Positions 34,628 to 44,535 are shown, counted from the stretch's first letter. The stretch is DNA of 64,000 nucleotides from Bacteroidetes bacterium 46-16 (GCA_001897835.1 MKUN01000029.1:62001-126000), one strand, 5' to 3'. The notes: generated from the letters alone by a model not told the origin. Made by a program: numbers and translations.

Positions 34628-35644
34628 CTAGTCTCGTTCGAAATGTTTAGTCATCCCTCCCATGATTTTACCAGGGTGCCAGTAGAATATTTTTCCATTT
34701 TGCAGAAAGGAAATTGGATGCATTGACACAATTGCATTTACGTTCAATAGGTCCTGCATCAGCTGTGTCATTTTAGCCTCTACCATTTTATCCGTTTCGG
34801 ACTCTAGTATTCTTATTTCATCAGGAACTCGACCTATAAAACCAGAAGGGAATACAGCGTATGTATCAAAACCGTTAGTTTGCATACGCTGTGAGAAAAT
34901 GAATGCAAACTCAATTGTTCTGGTGTTATTATCCAAAATTCCTTGTACGAAACTCTTTAGCAACTCATGCGGCAGGGTAAACATACCAGTATTGAGTAAG
35001 ATTATCCCTGCATTAGATATTGTTTGAGTCTCTTTAAGTGCTTTTATTTGTTTGGAGGCCTTCTTAATGTGGTTCTTGACAGTGTTTTGTATTAGGGTAT
35101 GAAATGGGGCAGTTAGTTCGCCGTAATTTAGTAGAGGATAGAGGTCAACGAATTTTCCTGGATATTGCTTAAAGATTTTCCCTATAGAGACTTGACGATC
35201 TTTGTCAAATAGGCTTTCCGTTTGCAAATCTTTTAACTCTATAGCAATTTGTCCAACCAGAAAGTCTGGAGTCTTGGTGGTAGATTCATCTATTTTGTTG
35301 CCATGCAGCTTTTCTATGATTTCTCTAAAATCATCTTCAGAAAATCTTGGCACTTTAAAAGGATTCATGCCAATACTTCCACTGTCAGCTTCGTGATAAA
35401 AATAATATCCGTTCTCAATAGCGTGCAAGTAAGCAGACCTGATCATTTCCGGCCCATTCATACATGATTCTTCAAAAACACGAATAATATCCGGCTGAGA
35501 GCAGACTTTAAATCCTGATTTCTCTGACAACTGATAAAAATACTCGACAGAATATAATTGTTCCTTTATTAACAGTAAGCATTTGGCAAACTTACCTTCA
35601 TTCCGGTTAAAGCCCTCGTATAGCAATCGTAGAATCTGTTGCAA
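34628..35644 (-). CDS. Putative PD-(D/E)XK nuclease-like protein
   Basis: The 338-residue protein contains TPDFLVGQIAIELKDL, where D127, E136 and K138 give a plausible PD-(D/E)XK active site. Around it lie IRSAYLHAIENGY and a C-terminal helical part with FVQGILDNNTRTIEFAFIFSQ. The pattern resembles nuclease subunits in defence loci, but I cannot name the family. It may act with the adjacent PIN-like gene, both on the minus strand. Confidence 0.5.
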   Translation of the reverse strand: MQQILRLLYEGFNRNEGKFAKCLLLIKEQLYSVEYFYQLSEKSGFKVCSQPDIIRVFEESCMNGPEMIRSAYLHAIENGYYFYHEADSGSIGMNPFKVPRFSEDDFREIIEKLHGNKIDESTTKTPDFLVGQIAIELKDLQTESLFDKDRQVSIGKIFKQYPGKFVDLYPLLNYGELTAPFHTLIQNTVKNHIKKASKQIKALKETQTISNAGIILLNTGMFTLPHELLKSFVQGILDNNTRTIEFAFIFSQRMQTNGFDTYAVFPSGFIGRVPDEIRILESETDKMVEAKMTQLMQDLLNVNAIVSMHPISFLQNGKIFYWHPGKIMGGMTKHFERD

Positions 35645-35999
35645 AGTGCATTGTTATTAGGTTAAAATTAGTAAATAAAGGTGTACTAGTGCTTGTTTCT
35701 TTTGTGAAGAAAATTGGTTAAAATAGTAGACGTACAAAGATACGTTATGGCATCTCCAAAATCATTCATCTTTATCAACTTTGATATACTTGGGCAACAA
35801 CTTAAAGATGAATTCTTCGGATTTGGAAGGAAGAAAATACCACAACAGCAAAACTTGTTGATCAAATTTAAATAATGTCGTATTCTGACCATTCAAGGTT
35901 TTCATAGAGCTGGTATAAACCATTTAAGGTTATTGCCCCAACTTCTAAATGGCTATTGGAAGGATAAACTTGAACAACATGACCAATAGGAATAACTAG
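35645..35999. other. Intergenic region between two minus-strand gene groups
   Basis: An AT-rich 355-bp gap. A 42-codon plus-strand ORF (35747-35875; begins MASPKSFIFINF) is the only candidate gene and I cannot support it further. No hairpin or repeat stands out. Confidence 0.3.
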
Positions 36000-36851
36000 T
36001 TATGGAATCTCCATAGAATACACCTGTTTAAGATGTAGTCCAAAATTGGTTTGTTGGCTTTCTTTTGCATTTATTTCTAGATTGTGAATCATCATTTCTG
36101 TTGCGAAGTCAATTCTAACAGCAGCAACAAAGCCTTGATCTATAAAATTATCCGTAAGAATACCAACTAATAGATGTTTAGGGACACCATTTGCATCTAT
36201 GTCACGCCAGTTTGGAACATACCATAAGCCGCTTCCACTAATACCGGTTAACTTCTTTAGGCGAGTTTTCCTGCTAGACAGAAACGGTTTAATTCTACCA
36301 TATAACTTTACTAGTATGTGAGTTTCGGGATTGAAACCAAATTTTTTATAAGTTCTATTTCTGACAGTTGCAGTAACAACTTGTAAAGGTTCAGCCGTAA
36401 ACATAGGTTGACCGAGTGCCTTAATGATATTATTAAGGGGATACCCACCTATGATATAGGAACTTGTTTCTACCGTGCGATGCTCTATGCCTATGTCAGA
36501 TGGTGAGATGAAGTTGTAACGTCCAATAAGATGTTTGTTTTGACGATTAGTGAATTCAAATACTGCAATATCAATCTGGCTTTTGTCCCCATAGTTTTGA
36601 TGACTTGTTATGAGTTTACCGTTACACAATGTCATACTATTATTGACTCCAGGAATCATCAGGTTAGGAAAGTCAGTTATATTCATCAAATGACCAGCCG
36701 ATAAAATGTAGTAGGTGCCTTCTATATCTAACAGTACACCATTACCTACAGGAGTCACCACAGGGGGTTTAGGAATATTTACAATTGTTGTGCGACTTAA
36801 CACCTGCTGAAATACTAAACCCGATTTCTCATTTAAGCTATTTTCGTCCAT
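36000..36851 (-). CDS. Trypsin-like serine protease, candidate effector
   Basis: The catalytic triad is visible: H54 in YYILSAGH, D94 in QIDIAVFEF and S205 in TGISGSGLW, all in the spacing of chymotrypsin-fold enzymes. GNGVLLDIEG precedes the His. There is no signal peptide, so it is cytoplasmic. Cytoplasmic trypsin-like domains are a recurrent effector type in prokaryotic conflict systems. It ends a tight minus-strand operon of four genes (gaps 12, 18 and 16 bp), all without recognised function. Confidence 0.8.
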   Translation of the reverse strand: MDENSLNEKSGLVFQQVLSRTTIVNIPKPPVVTPVGNGVLLDIEGTYYILSAGHLMNITDFPNLMIPGVNNSMTLCNGKLITSHQNYGDKSQIDIAVFEFTNRQNKHLIGRYNFISPSDIGIEHRTVETSSYIIGGYPLNNIIKALGQPMFTAEPLQVVTATVRNRTYKKFGFNPETHILVKLYGRIKPFLSSRKTRLKKLTGISGSGLWYVPNWRDIDANGVPKHLLVGILTDNFIDQGFVAAVRIDFATEMMIHNLEINAKESQQTNFGLHLKQVYSMEIP

Positions 36852-36863
36852 AAACTACTGATA

Positions 36864-37766
36864 TTATTTCTTTACTAGGTGAGAATACATCTTATGTAGT
36901 CTTTCTTTCTCTTCCTCCGTTTGTGCTTTGTCTATTAGCCTTTGATAAAGGCCAGGCCTCAAATAATGTGTTTCATTACCCTCATGAAAATATCCTGTTA
37001 TAAAATCAACGGAATATTCCAAAACTGCTGACATTTCGTTCAATCCATCTAACTCGAATAAGATTACTGAGTCATCCATAGGATTGTCATCATACTTGAT
37101 AAACTGCTCCTTAAATCCATTAGGAATCTTGCGAAGATGGTCTACAAGTTTATAAAGCGGATCGAGAATCATAACTTGAAGAAGAGAGTCATTATGACCC
37201 TGAGTCACTGTAGCCTCAACAGTCTTTTGGTATAGGATAGCAAGTTTATGCCCATATGGTACTTCGCCAGTCGCTAACGAAAGATATGCTTTGTAAAATA
37301 CCTCAACATAAAATGTTAGATTATGAAATATGGCGGGAGATAGTTCGTTCAGTAACCCATTTGAATAAGATTGGATATCGTAAACACGCTCATCCTTTGC
37401 AACCTCTATAGCCTTTTTTATCAATAAGGAGATTACTGTATATTGATTGAGGCAAGAATTTACTGCGCGATTTGATGTAGCTTTTCTGCTTGCAATCAAA
37501 CCAACCGTGCTTATCCATACTTCTCCAAATTCATTTTCAGATATGTGCAATTTGCGATCTGGGCTATAATAGTAGTATTTCTTTGTAAAATCATCGTATT
37601 CTACCTTAAAATGATTTAGTAAGCGGACAAACAAATCTCTATTTGAAAATTTAAAGTAGAATGCAAAAATTGGCTTATCAAGTATTTGAGCTATCAATTC
37701 ATCGAACTCGGATTGACTAGAAATTAAAATATACTCTTTACCATTTTCCGCTTTTATCTCCATCAT
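36864..37766 (-). CDS. Unrecognised protein of the four-gene minus-strand operon
   Basis: The 300-residue protein has a mixed N-terminus (EYILISSQSEFDELIAQILDKPIFAFYFKFSN) and a helical C-terminal half (HNLTFYVEVFYKAYLSLATGEVP, DPLYKLVDHLRKIPNGFKEQFIKYDDNPMDD). Nothing catalytic is visible. The helical part with acidic and hydrophobic repeats could be a scaffold. It is 12 bp upstream of the protease gene and 18 bp downstream of the small ORF. I do not recognise its family. Confidence 0.6.
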   Translation of the reverse strand: MMEIKAENGKEYILISSQSEFDELIAQILDKPIFAFYFKFSNRDLFVRLLNHFKVEYDDFTKKYYYYSPDRKLHISENEFGEVWISTVGLIASRKATSNRAVNSCLNQYTVISLLIKKAIEVAKDERVYDIQSYSNGLLNELSPAIFHNLTFYVEVFYKAYLSLATGEVPYGHKLAILYQKTVEATVTQGHNDSLLQVMILDPLYKLVDHLRKIPNGFKEQFIKYDDNPMDDSVILFELDGLNEMSAVLEYSVDFITGYFHEGNETHYLRPGLYQRLIDKAQTEEEKERLHKMYSHLVKK

Positions 37767-37784
37767 CAGATACGTTTATAATAA

Positions 37785-38015
37785 CTAAACAGCGGAGCAT
37801 TTTAGTAAAATCCTATTCCCCCTTTGCCACTCGATAGATACAGCATTTAGATTAAAGAGTAGGTAGTTTTCAACTAAATTTCTCTCCTCCTGTGTAGGAT
37901 TCATCTCTCTTACGCTATTTATAGCTCGTTGCTCTTGTTGATTTGCTGGCAATAATTCTATATCAAGGTATAAGTATGGATAATCTTTGCGTTGTTGATG
38001 TATAATATGTTTCAT
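37785..38015 (-). CDS. Small protein (76 residues) of the four-gene operon
   Basis: The small basic-acidic protein MKHIIHQQRKDYPYLYLDIELLPANQ, ending RGNRILLKCSAV, shows no known motif. It fits snugly between two larger genes (18 and 16 bp gaps) in the same direction, which argues for a real gene. It could be an inhibitor or adaptor for the protease (speculation). Confidence 0.5.
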   Translation of the reverse strand: MKHIIHQQRKDYPYLYLDIELLPANQQEQRAINSVREMNPTQEERNLVENYLLFNLNAVSIEWQRGNRILLKCSAV

Positions 38016-38031
38016 ATTACATTATAATTAT

Positions 38032-38997
38032 TTATTCAGTGTGATTGTAAGTAAAGCTTAATACCAAGTTCTTATTAAAATCAGTAGGGATTTGACTGGC
38101 AATAGAATTGGGATTGTCTTTTAGCTTATGATAAAAATTGTACACAAATGTCCTAATGCACAGATTTATTTTTTTTGCTACGATAACAAGTTGTGAAATA
38201 TGTAAGTCGGGATTGGGTGGGAATACAAAGCGTAAGTAATTATTTTCATCATGTAGCGTTGTGAGAACTGCTTGTACATTCTCTGAAAATCCCGGCATCA
38301 TAACACCGTGATTTGTACTAAATGTGCCTCTTTGGCTTGATGCTTTCAAGTTAAAATTATCGTATGCTGCAATGAATGGTACTAATTCTCCGCATTTTTC
38401 CTGAGATACTTGTTCTACTGAATAGCTGTTGCCAAAAGGCCTAAAAGGTATAGTTAAACCATGTTTGTATTGGACGTAAAAGTATTCGTACTCTTGATAA
38501 AACTTTATTATGTCGTTACACAAATTCTGCATTTCAACAATACCATTTGCATAATTTTCCGTATCCTCTTGCAGGCTAAACGTTATACCTTTTGGCAGGT
38601 GAAAGGCGGTCTCTATGCTTTCCTTGTTTGATACAAAGGTTTTAATTTTACTAGTGACTTGCCCAGCTTGATAGGTAATAATATTTTTGATGAAGTAATC
38701 AGGATTTTCAGAAGCCCTGATTAATGCAAATAAATCTTCGACATATTGTACGCATTCAGAAATTGCATCACAGTATAAGCCGATAGTCACTTCTTGTGCA
38801 ATCATTGCTTCGGCACCTTCATCATATTGTGGAGTCAATTCTTTAAAAAAAGTATATTTTTCGATGAGCATTTTTTCAATACCACGCACTTTAATTAAAC
38901 GCCAGTCATACCCCATTGCTGACAAATAATGCTCAGTCAAATCAATAGCGGCTTGTCGTTTTATTGCTTGCGTTTCTTTATTTCGGCCCATACTCAT
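38032..38997 (-). CDS. Unrecognised protein, first gene of the four-gene operon
   Basis: The 321-residue protein is predominantly helical (residues 10-130), with an N-terminal RNKETQAIKRQAAIDLTEHYL, then a more mixed C-terminal half with RPFGNSYSVEQVS and DNFNLKASSQRGTFSTNHGVMMPGFSENVQAVLTTL. No catalytic site is visible. It heads the operon that ends with the trypsin-like protease. The upstream 253 bp to the divergent HamA gene must hold both promoters. Confidence 0.6.
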   Translation of the reverse strand: MSMGRNKETQAIKRQAAIDLTEHYLSAMGYDWRLIKVRGIEKMLIEKYTFFKELTPQYDEGAEAMIAQEVTIGLYCDAISECVQYVEDLFALIRASENPDYFIKNIITYQAGQVTSKIKTFVSNKESIETAFHLPKGITFSLQEDTENYANGIVEMQNLCNDIIKFYQEYEYFYVQYKHGLTIPFRPFGNSYSVEQVSQEKCGELVPFIAAYDNFNLKASSQRGTFSTNHGVMMPGFSENVQAVLTTLHDENNYLRFVFPPNPDLHISQLVIVAKKINLCIRTFVYNFYHKLKDNPNSIASQIPTDFNKNLVLSFTYNHTE

Positions 38998-39250
38998 AGA
39001 TACAATTGATTAGTGTAATTTAATGATAAAGGGGCTGATGACACCAATACATAGTCTGAATGGGAAACGATTTAGCATCAAAATGTTCGCTTCATCAGTT
39101 CTTTAAATACTCTGTAATTCCATATTTGTTTCTCAAACCCAATAAACTTATTCTCTTCAAAGCCGGGTGAACAACGCCTTAAAACTTCATATTTGCATCT
39201 AAACTATTTATCTTTATTAGCAAAGAAATAATATACAGCAATTTGCGCAT

Positions 39251-40201
39251 ATGGCAAATATGGATTGGTCATCACTGGTGGAAATAGATGATAGTTGGTA
39301 CGCTAATCAACTAGTTGAACATTTCAAAGAAATTAACGAAAAGATCACCGTCGTTGTAAATACAGTAAAGGTATCTGGTACAACAATGTTGCCAGACAGC
39401 TTAGTTTCCGTACTGCATGATATGTTACCTGAATATGTATTCGGTAAGAAGAAAATAGAGGAACTAGGCATCAAAAAGGCAGCTCTTACCGCAAATAGAT
39501 TTTTTGGAGAAAGACATACGAACTCAGAAGGGAAATTTGGTGAATTATTACTTTTTGCATTAGTTGAATCGGTATTAAAATGCAAAATGGTTGCTCACAA
39601 AATAAGGAGTCTTACAAATATGAGCGATCAAGTAAAAGGTGGAGATGGACTTTTTCTTGGAAACTATACTTTGCCTGACATGACAGTTGAGTCTGCCTTT
39701 CTTTTAGGGGAATCAAAAATAGTCAGTTCATTAGCAATCGGCCTTCATGAGGCCTTCAGCTCATTAGACAGGTTTCATAACCAATTACGTTCGCCTGAAT
39801 TTCGATCAACAGAACTTCTCGTTGCTAAAGAAAATGTTTTGTTGAGCAATGATGTAGACTTAGATGAGCTATATAAACGTTTAAATGTAGAAACCGAAGA
39901 ATACAAAGATCAAATACATGTCCACCCCGTACTAATAATGTTTAACACAAAGAGCATTGGTAGAATGGAGCAAAAAGCACTTAGCCGTTCTGATTTAGAA
40001 GCTAAAATATCGACCTATATCACAAAGGCAAAAGGAAATATAGCGACGGGAATTGCTAAGCAAATCAAGAAATATCAAGACGTCTCCAAGGTTTATCTCC
40101 ACTTTTTCATAGTACCATTTAATGACGTTAACAAATTCCGTAACGCTATGTATTATGCAATACATGGAGTGAATTATCCAGAAAAAGAAGCAGATGAGTG
40201 A
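39251..40201 (+). CDS. hamA: Hachiman nuclease HamA (DUF1837)
   Basis: The 316-residue protein shows the DUF1837 signature: EGKFGELLLFALVESVLKCKMVAHKIRS (Glu helix), then GGDGLFLGNYTLPDMTVESAFLLGESKIVSS, where the Asp and the ExK of a PD-(D/E)XK site are visible. HamA is the nuclease of the Hachiman anti-phage system and is held in check by the helicase HamB until damaged or foreign DNA ends are met. The gene overlaps hamB by 8 bases, the normal arrangement for the pair. Confidence 0.92.
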   Translation: MANMDWSSLVEIDDSWYANQLVEHFKEINEKITVVVNTVKVSGTTMLPDSLVSVLHDMLPEYVFGKKKIEELGIKKAALTANRFFGERHTNSEGKFGELLLFALVESVLKCKMVAHKIRSLTNMSDQVKGGDGLFLGNYTLPDMTVESAFLLGESKIVSSLAIGLHEAFSSLDRFHNQLRSPEFRSTELLVAKENVLLSNDVDLDELYKRLNVETEEYKDQIHVHPVLIMFNTKSIGRMEQKALSRSDLEAKISTYITKAKGNIATGIAKQIKKYQDVSKVYLHFFIVPFNDVNKFRNAMYYAIHGVNYPEKEADE

Positions 40202-42839
40202 AAACGTTTATATACGGATTTATGAAGATGCTACTCTCAATGAAGTAATTGAAGATTTAGCAAAAAACTTGTTTCTGGCTCACCATGTCAATCAAGAGGT
40301 TAAATCAGATATTCAATATGGCGTTCTTAAAAAATGTATTTGGTTGGCGTCCATCCTTGCGTCTAGCACAGACGAAGACCATTGCAGGAAAGTTCAGCTA
40401 TTTGCAATGCTGTCATATTTAACTTATAGAGATAATATAGAAGTTGAGAAAGCATCGTTATTATTGCTGTCTAGAATTGGCAATCTCACAGCAGTTTCCG
40501 AACACTTCCCATTTTTCAAGAGATTAACAGATAGTCATGAGGACCATTTTGATGCTTTACTATCACTGGAACTTGCTTTACAGCTCCAGAGCAAAACCAT
40601 TTTGACATCTGAGCATAACTATTTAGTTGCCACTCGTTTTCAGAAAGATTTATGGGAAAAACTCAATGAGAAAAGGCATGTTTCGGTATCTGCGCCAACA
40701 TCTGCAGGAAAATCACTTATTCTTAAACGATATATTAATCGGCTTCAGGCCAATGCGAAAAAAAACAACTTTTTATATATAGTGCCGTCGCGAGCCCTAA
40801 TTAACCAGGTTAGTGAGGACTTTAGGAGAAGTCTGGATGGTGACATTGAAATTAGAACTTCGTTTATTGAACCGCCAAATGTTGAAGTTGACCACAATCA
40901 TCTTTATATCTTAACACCAGAGCGTTGCTTACGTCTCATAGAATTTGCTTATGAAAATGCGATAGATGTAAGTTTGATTTTTACCGATGAAATTCAAAAT
41001 ATTGAAGATGAAAAGGGAAGAGGTACGACTCTAGAGTATGTCTTAACCGAACTTGCAATACTGTTCCCGGGGGCTCAAGTAATTGCTGCCGGGCCAAGCA
41101 TCACAAACAACACGGAGCTATTTAGTAATATATTTAATAAGGACTCATTGTCTGCTAAAACAGAACTATCGCCAGTTTTCCAAATTAAGACAATAATTAA
41201 ACCTAACGGGCCGCAAAAATTACAAGTTATTCTCAAAACTCGTCCGAAAGTATCAAGGCAATTTGAGATGGACGTTGATTATGATTTGAAAAAGCTAATT
41301 ACTATCGGAATTGGGCCAGCGCTATCCAGTGTAATTAACACTTTTGCACCTAATCAATCTAGCATAATCTTTTGCCCCAAAAGTGACTGGGCTGAAAGTT
41401 GGGCATTAAAGAATACCCCTCAAGAGAATACCCTAGAAATAGATAACCAAACTGCCGAGCTAATAGAATTCCTTCAAGACGAAGTGCATCCAGAATATTT
41501 CCTGATACAATGTTTACGACATAAAATAGCCTTTCACCACAGTCGTCTTCCTGACCTAGTTAGAAAAGAAATTGAAGATGGTTTTACAGAAGGTCGTCTT
41601 ACCAAGTTGTTTTGCACGTCAACACTAATAGAAGGGGTTAACCTACCCGCAAATAACTTGTTTGTCATATCGCCAAAAGTATTAAACGAACCACTTTCTC
41701 CATTTAGGTTTGGTAACTTAATAGGTAGAGCAGGTAGACTTAAAGATTCCCTATATGGTACTATTTATTGCATTGAACGGGATTCTGAAGATAAATGGGC
41801 AGAAGAATTTTACGATAACGCGTTAGGTAAAGATGTGATATCAGCGTCCAATAAATCTATCCAAGAATATACAAAATTTGAGACTGAAGTAGGTAAGGCA
41901 ATAAGAGATATCAAGGAGCAAAAGCATAAAAATACTACAATACTTATTAGGCAAAAATTCCTAAAAAGCTCAACTACTCTCCAAACCTATCTAGAATCAA
42001 AAAAGATTCCGCAAGAATCAGTTGCTCGAATATTGAAGAATGTAAGGGAGTCGCTAAAAGACTTGCGAATACCTTTTGAGTTAGCAAGAAAAAACCCATC
42101 CATTGATCCTTTACTTCAGGATAAATTGTATAAAGCCATTTTAGAAAGTGGTATTGATAACTGGTGTATTCATAAGAATGAAGTGTTCGATGCAAGAATA
42201 AAAGGAGTAGACTTAACGGGTAGCTATTCCGAATGGCCTTTTTTCTGGCAATTGGCGGATTTATTAGAGAGGCTCGATAAGATTTTTAGCATATGGTACG
42301 AGATCAAAGTAATAGCTAAAGTTGATGGTTTGTCGATTAGAAATATGTGTGCTTACGCAGTTAGATGGACTACTGGACAATCGTATAGAGAATTGATTAA
42401 GGAGGACATTAAATATATGGCTAAGCATTCAAACGAAAAAAAGCGCATTAATCCAAATGATAAAAACGCTATAAACAAAAGAATCAACACTGTCATAAAG
42501 ATAAACACACAAGTAGTTTCTCATATACTAGTTAAGTACATCAAACTGTTAAATGACATTGTGAGTTCTCAAATGAATGAAGAACAGCTTGAACGATTTA
42601 AGTTTATGCTAGCTTTGCCAACAATGTTAGAACTTGGTACTCGATCACACGCAGTGTTGTCTTTAATTTCTAGAGGGGTTTCTCGCAGTGTTGCTATGAA
42701 GGTGTTCGATATATTTAAGCAAGTGGAAGGATATGAAGATATCGACATAATTCAATGGCTAGGCAATCAAAAAACACTCAAAATTAAATCTATCTACCTA
42801 AGATATTTGAGAAACTTAAAATTGATTCCTACAAATTGA
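40194..42839 (+). CDS. hamB: Hachiman helicase HamB
   Basis: An 881-residue superfamily 2 helicase. Walker A is SAPTSAGKSLILKRYI (residue about 168), motif II is FTDEIQNI (about 264), FCTSTLIEGVNLPANNLFV is motif V and LIGRAGRLKDSLYG is motif VI (about 510). The C-terminal 350 residues are helical. It translates directly after HamA in the overlap at 40194-40201. Length and order match Hachiman. Confidence 0.92.
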   Translation: MSENVYIRIYEDATLNEVIEDLAKNLFLAHHVNQEVKSDIQYGVLKKCIWLASILASSTDEDHCRKVQLFAMLSYLTYRDNIEVEKASLLLLSRIGNLTAVSEHFPFFKRLTDSHEDHFDALLSLELALQLQSKTILTSEHNYLVATRFQKDLWEKLNEKRHVSVSAPTSAGKSLILKRYINRLQANAKKNNFLYIVPSRALINQVSEDFRRSLDGDIEIRTSFIEPPNVEVDHNHLYILTPERCLRLIEFAYENAIDVSLIFTDEIQNIEDEKGRGTTLEYVLTELAILFPGAQVIAAGPSITNNTELFSNIFNKDSLSAKTELSPVFQIKTIIKPNGPQKLQVILKTRPKVSRQFEMDVDYDLKKLITIGIGPALSSVINTFAPNQSSIIFCPKSDWAESWALKNTPQENTLEIDNQTAELIEFLQDEVHPEYFLIQCLRHKIAFHHSRLPDLVRKEIEDGFTEGRLTKLFCTSTLIEGVNLPANNLFVISPKVLNEPLSPFRFGNLIGRAGRLKDSLYGTIYCIERDSEDKWAEEFYDNALGKDVISASNKSIQEYTKFETEVGKAIRDIKEQKHKNTTILIRQKFLKSSTTLQTYLESKKIPQESVARILKNVRESLKDLRIPFELARKNPSIDPLLQDKLYKAILESGIDNWCIHKNEVFDARIKGVDLTGSYSEWPFFWQLADLLERLDKIFSIWYEIKVIAKVDGLSIRNMCAYAVRWTTGQSYRELIKEDIKYMAKHSNEKKRINPNDKNAINKRINTVIKINTQVVSHILVKYIKLLNDIVSSQMNEEQLERFKFMLALPTMLELGTRSHAVLSLISRGVSRSVAMKVFDIFKQVEGYEDIDIIQWLGNQKTLKIKSIYLRYLRNLKLIPTN

Positions 42840-42897
42840 TCACCACAACCGTTATCTACAACATTCGGCAAACCCAACCTATACCAATTCACGGATG

Positions 42898-44463
42898 CTA
42901 TACTCTCATAAACGGCGGAATTGTATTTCCCCCTATAGGTATAGTCCTTACATCAGAGTAGTCCTTCTTATTTTCTTCATGTGATATAGCTATGGCTGTA
43001 TATATGATTGCGGCCCTAGCCAATTTGAGCAAATTGATTGTTTTCTTTTCCAAATCGTTGCGGGTAATAGTGTAGGAAATATCAGTCTCATAATCAGGCT
43101 GCCAAAAGCTGACATCTGCTAAAACTTTTAGACCTTTGTGTTCAATAAAGTTTCTTATTTCTGCTATTTCCTTCGCTTCGGGTTCAAGGACAGAATCAAA
43201 ATCATTACTCTTTTCATACAAATCCTTACTGAGCCAAAATAATCCACGTAATGCCCAGTTATCAGAACTTATGAAGAATGAACCAAGAGCTTTTTTCTTA
43301 TGATCTGAATACCAAAGGCTCTTGAAACTGACCTGACGCTCCGGTATTTGTAATTCTAAATAGTCATTTAGTAAATATGCGATTTTATCAAGAATTGAAT
43401 AGGACAGGCGGAATGCGATTTTCAATTGTTCGATATAATAAGAGTATCTGACAGTTTCCATTGAGTCCATTAAAGGGACATCAATATCTGAAATGTGTTG
43501 ACTATATCCCATATTGGATTGGTATAACGAATACCTTGCTGTAGCATACTCCTGCTTTATTTGATTAAATAAGTTAAGACATACAGGTGGTCTCTTAGCG
43601 GGTATAATCATAGTAGGCAAGTTCAGACAATCGTGGCAGGCTACGGTATACGCCCCTAGATCATTCAATGGGTTTATATAAAGTTTATTATCCAAACACC
43701 ATTGTCTGTACTGCTTAAGTTGCACGTCGTCCCCTAATTCATAGGTATTTAAGTCTGGTAATTGCAAAAAATCCTTTGGTACATTGTTTTCGATGTGATC
43801 CTTCAATGATTGAAATCCCTGCTCGGCATCTCCTTCCAAATATTGGCGCAACGATAATCCGGACTCTAGAAAATGATATGCATAAATAATAAAAATGTTC
43901 GCATGTATCTCGTCAAACAGCATACGCCCATAATAGTATAAGCCGTTTCCTTTATTTCCAAGTGCCATCGGAAAGTGAGGTATAATAGCTAATGCTTTAT
44001 TCCAATAGTCCTGAGCTTCAACAAATCTGCCTATATAGGAAAACGAACTTCCTAAATTGGTATATATCTGGCATTGTCTCTCTTTTTGTACGATATGGAA
44101 GCCTGGAGATGCAACCGCTTTCCTTAAATAGAATATTTCATGCATAAGCTCATCCATTTGAAAATCCCAATCGCTTTTGGTAAAGCGATATTTCAACTTA
44201 CGTAGGTAACTCCACCCGTTGGCTAAATCATAGTGAAGGACGGTATAATCCTCATCACTTAGTTTTTCCCTATCTATTTGTTCGCTGAGTTTGAAACCAT
44301 GTTCAACTCCTTGGATATTGTTGTGGTCGTATGAAAAATCAAATAACGACCCAATGGTATGTACCTGGTCACTTGGCGACAAGTCCTCAATTGTCTCTAG
44401 TTTAAGTAAATCTTCGTGGTTCATGTTCAGCATCAAAGCATACCCAAATAAAATGCTTGGCAA
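42898..44463 (-). CDS. LA2681-like HEPN protein with TPR-like N-terminus
   Basis: The C-terminal segment EIRNFIEHKGLKVL has the RxxxxH motif of HEPN RNases at R437 and H442, and the flanking SYSILDKIAYLLNDYLEL and KALGSFFISSDNWALRGLFWLSKDLYEK are typical of the LA2681-like HEPN family. Residues about 100-220 contain TPR-like repeats (QCQIYTNLGSSFSYIGRFVEAQDYWNKAL). HEPN domains cleave RNA in abortive-type defence. The translation start could be at a later Met (MLNMNHEDLL). It is convergent with hamB and ends 58 bp after it. Confidence 0.83.
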   Translation of the reverse strand: MPSILFGYALMLNMNHEDLLKLETIEDLSPSDQVHTIGSLFDFSYDHNNIQGVEHGFKLSEQIDREKLSDEDYTVLHYDLANGWSYLRKLKYRFTKSDWDFQMDELMHEIFYLRKAVASPGFHIVQKERQCQIYTNLGSSFSYIGRFVEAQDYWNKALAIIPHFPMALGNKGNGLYYYGRMLFDEIHANIFIIYAYHFLESGLSLRQYLEGDAEQGFQSLKDHIENNVPKDFLQLPDLNTYELGDDVQLKQYRQWCLDNKLYINPLNDLGAYTVACHDCLNLPTMIIPAKRPPVCLNLFNQIKQEYATARYSLYQSNMGYSQHISDIDVPLMDSMETVRYSYYIEQLKIAFRLSYSILDKIAYLLNDYLELQIPERQVSFKSLWYSDHKKKALGSFFISSDNWALRGLFWLSKDLYEKSNDFDSVLEPEAKEIAEIRNFIEHKGLKVLADVSFWQPDYETDISYTITRNDLEKKTINLLKLARAAIIYTAIAISHEENKKDYSDVRTIPIGGNTIPPFMRV

Positions 44464-44535
44464 CGGTCTCTCTACTTATTGAGAGGTACCGAATGAAAAT
44501 ACAAGTAATATAACTACGAAACCAGTAAAATCAAA

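Noticed and set aside
35686-35892. 68-codon minus-strand ORF in the intergenic gap
   Set aside because: Cys- and Phe-rich chance frame, opposite a 42-codon frame; neither has support.
40194-42839. Druantia- or DISARM-type helicase
   Set aside because: The size and the overlap with a DUF1837 protein fit HamB, and no DUF1998 or methyltransferase is adjacent.
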